A stretch of 64,000 nt of DNA from Acestrorhynchus altus. Taxonomy: Eukaryota; Chordata; Actinopteri; Characiformes; Acestrorhynchidae. Made by a program: the position numbers and the translations under genes. Positions within the stretch are counted from its first letter, which is position 1, and every line of letters begins with the position of its first letter. The notes beneath the pieces are model-generated. The model did no database searches, had not been told where the DNA came from, and saw only the letters and a program-made list of their open reading frames with translations. Where the stretch lies: assembly GCA_034509495.1 (NCBI GenBank), contig CM067521.1, positions 4,958,940 through 5,022,939 on the forward strand. The letters are read 5' to 3'. Shown here one piece after another: positions 57,277 through 64,000 of this stretch.

Positions 57277-57520
57277 TGCATGAGTAAGTGAGACAAGGTT
57301 CAAATCCAGCATCAGAATGCCATGCCAGCATTTGTGGGACACCAATGCCAAGGTAGTGATGTGGGACAAGGCCCGTAGCCTGTATGCTAAAGCTGTGCTA
57401 GCGATTTTGGACATGTACCTGCCATGCTAACGCTGCAAAAGCTATGTGGGACCTGTAGCTGGCATTCTAATGCCACACTAGCAATGTTGGACAAGACCTG
57501 TAGTTGGCACAGGGTTGTCG
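57277..57520. repeat. Degenerate tandem repeat split by the LINE
   Basis: Units with GGACAAGGCCCGTAGCCTGT, TGCTAAAGCTGTGCTAGCGA and ATGTTGGACAAGACCTGTAG. The same family is at 12695-12850 and continues left of the LINE at 56560-56605. Confidence 0.7.
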
Positions 57521-57524
57521 ATTG

Positions 57525-58690
57525 CTGAGGCTCGTAGTGCAGAAAAGTCTGCAACTTTGTGTTGATCAACTACTGCAGAGTTCAAACCTGCTTAGAGCTG
57601 TACTAGCAAAGGTGGACCAACTCCATATTAATGCCTATGGGTTTAGAATGGGATGTCAGAAATGCTCCCATAGGTGTAATGTGTATATGTGTCTAACGTC
57701 TGAGTATGTGCAGAGTAGATGAAGGGAGGTGGATACATGTGCAGGGGTTTAGGAATTAAAGAAACTTAAACTCTTGTAGCTATATAAGGAAACAAATGCA
57801 TGGAAACATACCGACCATCGAAAGGATCACACAACACTACAGCAACAACAAAGGACTGACAAGGACAGATTGACACTGGGGTCTTAAATACATGGACAGA
57901 AGTACACACACCTGGGGTACATTAACGAATGGGCAGGGTTACAAAGGAGACACAGCTGGGAGTGGGCGGAGCAAGGGAGGTGACAAGACCAAAACAAAAA
58001 CACAACCCATGTGCTCAGAAGCACACTGGGGACAGACAAAACGGGAAGACAGGAGATATAGTGATGACAGTGTCCCAATACCTTTGTCCATGGAGTGAAT
58101 ATCAGTTTTGGTCATTTGGTTTATCATATATACAGATCTTTTTATTGACCATAAATGAAGTTCAAGGGACAAGAGAAGATCTAGAATATGAGCCCTTTAT
58201 GCATCTGCCAGTTCGCTTCTGAGTCAACTTAGAAGTAAACAAGACTGAATCATTGAGGTGATTGATCTTATCTGCCATATGGTAGAGGTTTCCCAGCTTC
58301 AATAAGACCTTATTCCGTGATAAACAGTGTATTTCTAAGCAGAAACCCGTTTTGAAGGGTTTGTGAATAATGGTCTTCCTTGCAGGCTTGGCAGGGGGCC
58401 GGAGCGGCCTAGAGATCCAAGAGATGAATGACTTCTCTGCTGCTTGAAAGCCCCCCTGCAGGCTTAAGGCCTCGGGTATCTGTTATATAGGAAGTGTAGC
58501 ATCCTTACCTCATTTCTGCATCATATTTATCCTTTGGCGTGTACTGACCCAGTCCAGTCTCCTGCAGCCCCACCACCATAGAGCTCCAGTATAACCCCTC
58601 TGGGTCTTCACAAACATATAACCCAATAATCCGGGCAATAAAATCCTACTACTTTAAAGCATATTGCAAGAGATAGTGTTTTATGCTCCT
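57525..58690. other. Intronic sequence without recognised features
   Basis: A terminal fragment of family B (GTGTCCCAATACCTTTGTCC) is at about 58069-58088. Otherwise nothing supported. Confidence 0.4.
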
Positions 58691-58699
58691 TGTCTCCCT

Positions 58700-59230
58700 G
58701 TAGAGGTGGGAGCCTTGTCGTCTTTAGTGACGAATCCAGGTTCCGTTTGGGACCCGAGGACAGCCTGGTTTGGGTATTAAGGTCTCGTTGTGAGCACTTC
58801 AATCAAACTGCCTTTGCTGTGGAGCGACACACTGCCCAAACTGCTGGTGTGATGACTGGGGAGCCAATCGCAAATGATACTAGCAGCTCAGTGATATATT
58901 CAGGACATCATGGCAAGACTTCCAACTGGCATTTTCAACAGGAAAATGCTCCCCTACACTTCCCAGGAGTGTCTCCACCAGACTACAAAACTTCCATGTT
59001 CTGCCAGCTAGCCAGATTTATCGTCATTTATCGGGCATTTGTGGGACCTGCTGGGATGCCAGCATTGGCAATCTGTGAGTGTGCAGGATGTACAGGCCCA
59101 GCTCCAACATCGGTCGGCAAATGTGCCGCAGCATTCCATACGGAACCTGCACACCTCCATGACCAATCGTATCTCATCTTGTGTCCAGACTAGAGACCCA
59201 ACAAGGTACTAGAGCCTCCTTTCAATTGTA
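58700..59230 (+). mobile_element. Tc3-like transposase remnant
   Basis: Plus-strand frame with VVFSDESRFRLGPEDSLVWV (the first catalytic Asp of the DDE triad is in the SDES motif), HTAQTAGVMTGEPIANDTSS and FQQENAP. After that the frame is shifted. The second-Asp motif, normally FQQDNA, reads FQQENA, and the SPDLSPIEH block is not in frame. Not active. Confidence 0.85.
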
Positions 59231-59579
59231 CAGTTTTCACCAATAAACTGATCCTTTCACGGGATATATATGTAATATATTAAATTACAATTACAATTAC
59301 AAACTACAATGATTTTGGAAAACTGTTATAGTACAAAAACATACCATCATAATCATGGCAGAGGAAAAGAAAGTAAGATTTTCATCCAGTCAGAACAGTG
59401 GGATCAGAAGTGTCTGAATGAAATTGCATTGAAATTGAAAATGAAATTGCCACCAATCTTTTTATTCAGTGTTGCTATAAACTTTGTAAACCCTTTGGAA
59501 TGGCTAGATTTCTCCATACATTTGGTCTTACATATATTACACTTGCTCATTTATAAAGTGTGATTGTTTTTGCACATAT

Positions 59580-60060
59580 TTTAAAGCCGCTCTTTTCTAT
59601 TTTGTGGATGGATGAGATGGATTAACTGACAAGTGCCATTTTTTTGGAGAAAGGACAACACTGCATTTCAGCATAAATAAAACTTTTCCCATCAGTGAAA
59701 CATGGTGGTGGTGGTGGTATCAGCCTGTTTTGCTGCATCTGGCCCAGGGCAACGTGGCATCATTGCTGGAACAATGAATTCTGAATTATGGCAGCAAATG
59801 AGAATGACAGAACAGCTGAATCTCAAGAGAATGTGGGTCATGCAGAAAGACAACGACCCAAAGCACACAAGTCATCTTACCAAAGAATGACTAAAGAAGA
59901 ATAAGGTTAATGTTTTGGCAAGTTCTGACCTTCATCCAATAGAAATGTTATGGGAGGACTTGATGCGAAACCCACCAACATGGCAGGTAAAGCTGTTTTG
60001 TACAGAGGAATGGGCTACAATTAGTGCAGGACTAATCAACAGTTACTGAAAAACATTTAA
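59580..60060 (+). mobile_element. Tc1 transposon remnant (family T1)
   Basis: Continuous match to the central and 3' coding parts of the 31.3-33.0 kb copy, without that copy's 742-bp insertion. Includes MWVMQKDNDPKHTSHLTKE in one frame (the DNDPKHTS motif of Tc1 transposases) and then degenerates. Confidence 0.85.
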
Positions 60061-60298
60061 GTTGAATATTTGTACTATGTACCAGAGACTTGATACAGTA
60101 TTACAAAGCACAAGATCGCAATACTTCAATATAACTGTTTTCTTGCACCCCTACATCTTGGATTGTTGTCCTTCACCCCATGTTCTCCTCCTCTCTGAAG
60201 ACAGCCAGGCGTATGTTCACAGGCCTTTGCAAGGAACTGATGTACTTAAAGCAATTAGAGCTTCAGAATATCAGCAGCTTGGGCTTTTTTCACCTTCC

Positions 60299-60300
<2 letters not shown>

Positions 60301-60352
<52 letters not shown>
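60301..60352. repeat. CA microsatellite
   Basis: (CA)26, uninterrupted. Confidence 0.97.
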
Positions 60353-60354
<2 letters not shown>

Positions 60355-60612
60355 GGCACCTGCACCTACTGCAGTTCGTTATTAAACCCTATATTTGTGT
60401 GTTATTTATTTCTTTCCTATCTTCGCGTCGCGCCGCATTCTGTCGGAGCGGCTGGTCCTCATTAGACCACTTTTTTCTTTGTGACTCATACAGCTCGTGT
60501 GTGTGTGTGTGTGCATGGATGTGAAGTGGCTGTTTGCTGGAGCACCTCACCGGGTGTGTAGATGAGGCAGGTGAGGAGGAGAGTGTGTTTACAGCTGCTA
60601 TGGACGTGGTTA

Positions 60613-60618
<6 letters not shown>

Positions 60619-60674
<56 letters not shown>
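60619..60674. repeat. TG microsatellite
   Basis: (TG)28, uninterrupted, followed by a T run and a G-rich stretch. Confidence 0.97.
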
Positions 60675-60678
<4 letters not shown>

Positions 60679-61079
60679 TTTGGGTGGGGGGGAGGGAGGG
60701 GGTGCTGTGCTAATTGCTGCCTCCAGGCAGAGAAATATCACAGGGGGGGTATGGTAGTGGGGGGCAGTGAGTTCAGGGTCAGTCTGCTTGTCTATATTCC
60801 TGCTAGTCCTGAGAGACATACAAAGACAGAAAGGAAAGAGTGAGAGGCATACAGACCTATTCTATTCATCCCAAGTTTGAGGACATCAAGATGTTTGATG
60901 ACCGATTATAATTAGCCTTTTTATCCAGAAACCCTATAGCAGTGGAGATATACAAACTGTGCTTTGTGATCACGGGTGGGTTTGCAGTGTGGAGACAGGC
61001 GGGTTGCGAGGAAGATGCTTCAGAATGTTTTTTACCAGAGAGCTGAGCAGGAAATCATTGGTATCCTTAGTTTTTGCAT

Positions 61080-61335
61080 CACATGCAGTGCATGTGGAAA
61101 GTATTCATAGCGCTTCACTTTTTCTACACCCTTTAGATAGATTAAAAAACTTAAAAATAAAAATAAATTTCAAAAATATAACATGTACTTAAGCTTTTGC
61201 TCAATACTTGTTGAAGCACCTTTGGCAGCAATTACAGCCTCATGTCTTTTTGAGTCTGATGCCACTAGCTTGGCATCTGTTTTTGGGAAGTTTCTCCCAT
61301 TCTTCTTTGCAGAACCTCCTGTAGACTCCTTGTGG
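61080..61335 (-). mobile_element. Tc1-like transposase C-terminus, minus strand
   Basis: The minus strand encodes KNGRNFPKTDAKLVASDSKR and HEAVIAAKGAST, the C-terminal end of a Tc1-type transposase. Its outer end reads GTGGAAAGTATTCATAGCGC on the plus strand. Related to 62815-63550. Confidence 0.75.
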
Positions 61336-61429
61336 GAAATAAACTGGTTCAATATTTTTGTTTACCGAGATAAATCTTCCCCAGTTTTGGGGCCTTTTGT
61401 GACTGTCACTGCACTGACACTGACTTGGT

Positions 61430-61640
61430 GTGTTACTGTGTGTTGTGGTTCAAGTGAATCGGTTAGAGCAGTGCTGCTGGAGTCTTTAAACACTGTCCAC
61501 ACACTGTCCACTCTATTGGACACTTTGTGCTGGTCATCCTCTAGTTCATCTGTGCTCACAGGACGCTACCAACAGGACACTGTTGGCTGGATATTTGTGG
61601 TTGATGGACTGTTCTCACATTTTCTAGTCATTTCTGACCA
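61430..61640 (+). mobile_element. Short non-autonomous DNA transposon (family C) fragment
   Basis: GAGCAGTGCTGCTGGAGTCT, CACTCTATTGGACACTTTGT and GACACTGTTGGCTGGATATT match the other half of family C (20414-20690). Confidence 0.65.
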
Positions 61641-61749
61641 TATGAATAAAATAAGTGAACAGAACTCAGTGTTTTGATTAACATATCGTCACTGTTGCAT
61701 CAACAACTCAATATTTTAGCTCACATCAGGTTCAAACAAATATTTTGAG

Positions 61750-61750
<1 letters not shown>

Positions 61751-61808
<58 letters not shown>
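61751..61808 (+). repeat. (TG)29 tract directly before the tex264 exon 2 acceptor
   Basis: Twenty-nine uninterrupted TG units end eight bases before the exon; only CTTTTCAG separates repeat from exon. The usual long polypyrimidine tract is missing. Confidence 0.97.
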
Positions 61809-61810
<2 letters not shown>

Positions 61811-61816
61811 TTTCAG

Positions 61817-62038
61817 GTTCCTGGGGTGCTGTGCCGCTCTGCAGTGGGCAGTATTCTGAGTGAAGGTGATGAAAGGCCCAATGCAGAGCTGCAGGAACTT
61901 TATGAGAAGTCAGACTTCCGAATCTTCACATTCCCTGAGGTCACCCATGCAGTCTCCACCTCCTTCCCTCACAGAACTCCTCTGTCCATTTTCATAGGAG
62001 TGCAGAGGGTCTACCCGCAGCTGGCCTGCTATATTAAG
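61817..62038 (+). CDS. tex264: TEX264 (ER-phagy receptor), second coding exon
   Basis: Encodes 74 residues (87-160) of the GyrI-like domain: VPGVLCRSAVGSILSEGDER, then ELYEKSDFRIFTFPEVTHAV, then FPHRTPLSIFIGVQRVYPQL and ACYIK. It aligns with human TEX264 at CRCAVGSILSEGEE and RRVHPALDTYIK. Acceptor CTTTTCAG|GTT at 61809-61816 and donor AAG|GTAAGA at 62036-62044; phase 0 on both sides, so skipping the exon would keep the frame but remove most of the domain. The remaining exons, with the disordered C-terminus and LIR motif, are not in the window: I searched up to 64000 for the following KERKLCAHP-type segment and did not find it. Confidence 0.95.
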
Positions 62039-62174
62039 GTAAGAAGTTCTGCTTCATTATGGCCTCTTGCAGAATAAGGTCTTTTGATCTTTAATGTAAC
62101 CTCAGCACAGCCAGGTGGATGAACATTAAAACACAATGGGGCATCTTTGGATGCATTGTTTTAGAACTTCCATA

Positions 62175-62735
62175 ACAGGGGATCTGTTGATATAGAGTAC
62201 ACCCACAGTGATGATAAACATACAGAATGAGCAGCATAATATACTCAATTACAGTGATAATAAACATACAGAATGAGCAGTATAATGTACTCAATTACAG
62301 TGATGATAAACATACAGAATGAGCAGTATAATGTACTCAGAGTCACAGTGATGATAAACATACAGAATGAGCAGTATAATATACTCAGTCACAGTGATGA
62401 TAAACATACAGAATGAGCAGTATAATATACTCAGTCACAGTGATAATAAACATACAGAATGAGCAGTATAATATACTCAGAGTCACAGTGATAATAAACA
62501 TACAGAATGAACAGTATAATATACTCAGTTACAGTGATAATAAACATACAGAATGAGCAGTATAATATACTCAGTCACAGTGATAAACATACAGAATGAA
62601 CAGTATAATATACTCAGTCACAGTGATGATAAACATACAGAATGAGCAGTATAATATACTCAGAGTCACAGTGATGATAAACATACAGAATGAGCAGTGT
62701 AATATACTCAGAGTCACAGTGATACTCTCAATATT
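62175..62735. repeat. 46-50 bp tandem array in tex264 intron 2
   Basis: About eleven copies of ACATACAGAATGAGCAGTAT plus AATATACTCAGTCACAGTGAT, with small indels (AGTCA and GTCA variants). Confidence 0.95.
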
Positions 62736-62814
62736 CTACCTAAAATACCCCACGATGACTGTGAGAAAAGGTTGTATGAAAAATATAAACCCAAAACTAT
62801 AACCTACAAACTTA

Positions 62815-63550
62815 TTCACAGCCTTTGCTCAATACTGTGTTGAAGCACCTTTGGCAGCAATTAAAGCCTCAAGTCTTTTTGAGTCTTAGGCTACAAGCTT
62901 GGCACTTGTTTTTGGGACGTTTCTCCCATTCTTCTTTGCAGAACCTCTCAAGCTCTATCAATTGGATAGGGAGTGTTGGTATACAGCCATTTTTAGATAT
63001 CTCCTGAGATGTTAAATCTGGTCCAGGTCTGGTCTCTCGCTGGGCCACTCAAGGACATTCACAGAGTTGTCCTGAAGCCACTCCTTTGGTATCTTGGCTG
63101 TGTGCTTAGGGTTGTTGTCCTGTTGGAAGATGAGCCTTCATCCCAGTCTGAGGTCCAGAGCGCTCTGAAGCAAGTTATCATCAAGGATGCCTCTGTACAT
63201 CGCTGAAGTAATATTTCCCTTGACCCTGACTCCAGATGGGCAGCCACTGAAGTAGCTTCAGTCTTTCCACTGATTGGTGGAGTGCAGCAGAAATGCTGGC
63301 CCTTCTGTAAGGCTCTCCTCTCTGAACAGGGCAACGTTAGAGCTCTGTCAGAGTGACCATTGGATTCTTGCTCACCTCCGTGACTAAGGCCTTCCTACCA
63401 TGATCACTCAGTGTGGGCGGGCGGGCGGCCAGCTCTATGAAGAGTCCTGGTGGTTCCAAACTTCTTCCATGTACAGTTGATGGAGGCCACTGTGCTCATT
63501 GGGACCTTCAATGCAGCAGAACACTTTTTGTACCCTTTAAAATGTAATCG
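62815..63550 (-). mobile_element. Tc1-like transposon remnant, minus strand
   Basis: The plus-strand text runs from GTTGAAGCACCTTTGGCAGC through CACTCAAGGACATTCACAGA to GGAGGCCACTGTGCTCATTG. Read in reverse it corresponds to the transposase C-terminal half joined to the N-terminal part, with the middle deleted near 63235-63260. Stops in all frames. Confidence 0.85.
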
Positions 63551-63554
63551 ATTT

Positions 63555-64000
63555 TAGAATAAGACTGGAACATAACATAAAATGTACAAAAAATGAAGCG
63601 TAAATACTTTTCGGGTGCACTGTATAAAAATTCCAACCATCCTAGCGCCTAAATTTTGTCCATTTTTTTATAATTAACCAGCATTATAATGGTTCAGACC
63701 ACTTCCTTTTAAAGTTCTCTGCAGGGTTTGTTTGTATGTGTACATGATTATTATGTGTGTTTTCATCCTCCATCTTTTGTTGATGTTGATATGTGTGAAT
63801 TAAAGACGTAGAGATTGTCTAAGTCCTCTGGCTTCTCCTCACCATCTGTCCTGATGCAGCCCTGCTGTTGAGGGTGAGAGCAGGCTGAGGCTTTAGTCCA
63901 GGCTGTGTGCTCAGAGTGTGAGTCATTTCACTTCAATTCAAAGTAGCTTTACTCCAGTGACTGTGCTCAGTTCAGTCCTGCGAGTTATGAACTCGAGCCA
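63555..64000. other. tex264 intron 2, no recognised feature
   Basis: No further tex264 exon or repeat identified before the window ends. Confidence 0.45.

Larger units (their letters stand above)
39262..61816 (+). other. tex264 intron 1 (22,555 bp)
   Basis: Bounded by the GTGAGG donor at 39262 and the TTTTCAG acceptor ending at 61816; both flanking exons are phase 0 and join in the TEX264 reading frame. I found no nested protein-coding gene inside it. Nearly all recognisable content is repeats, listed separately. Confidence 0.85.

Noticed and set aside
58690..59193. 167-codon frame as an intact gene
   Set aside because: It starts with Tc3-type transposase motifs but loses frame after the second catalytic motif, where the expected Asp reads Glu; a transposon fossil.

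Overview
This is nuclear DNA from a ray-finned fish. The coding exons are split by GT-AG introns and their products are vertebrate orthologues. The intergenic and intronic space is filled with Tc1/Tc3/mariner transposon fossils, non-LTR retrotransposon 3' ends, tRNA-derived SINEs, MITEs and minisatellites. Several dispersed repeats resemble families I know from ostariophysan fishes (characin or catfish type), so that group is my best guess; this is inference, not proof. There is no bacterial, viral, CRISPR or rRNA content.

Four protein-coding genes can be supported. (1) setmar, minus strand, two exons (21888-23354): an intact pre-SET/SET/post-SET lysine methyltransferase without the primate mariner fusion. 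(2) brk1, minus strand, three exons (25316-29733): the small BRICK1/HSPC300 subunit of the WAVE actin-nucleation complex. Exons 2 and 3 are perfect, but exon 1 carries several small indels and lies between two tandem arrays. (3) gpx1, minus strand, two exons (36258-37464): a selenocysteine glutathione peroxidase whose in-frame TGA is matched by a convincing SECIS hairpin in the 3' UTR. (4) tex264, plus strand, starting at 39004: an ER-anchored ER-phagy receptor. Only its first two coding exons are in the window, separated by a 22.5 kb intron; the rest lies to the right. gpx1 and tex264 are head to head with starts 1.5 kb apart. The human orthologues all map to chromosome 3p, so the window looks like conserved 3p synteny. 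The four genes are not functionally linked.

Layout: 1-21.9 kb is gene-free and repeat-rich, with nested Tc1-type elements, a 21-bp minisatellite of about 1.2 kb that stays open in one minus frame, a probable solo LTR, several minisatellites and an 81-bp hAT-type MITE with a perfect 8-bp target duplication. 21.9-29.8 kb holds setmar and brk1. 29.8-36 kb is repeats, including a Tc1 copy split by a later insertion and a mariner transposase C-terminus. 36-39.3 kb holds gpx1 and the start of tex264. 39.3-61.8 kb is tex264 intron 1, packed with LINE, SINE, Tc3 and Tc1 remnants. 61.8-64 kb holds tex264 exon 2 and the start of intron 2, with another tandem array and a Tc1 remnant.

I did not find a new multi-gene system. 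The points most worth a second look are the brk1 exon 1 damage, the gpx1 SECIS, a 58-nt TG tract abutting the tex264 exon 2 acceptor, the frame-preserving minisatellite, and several insertions with clean target-site duplications.
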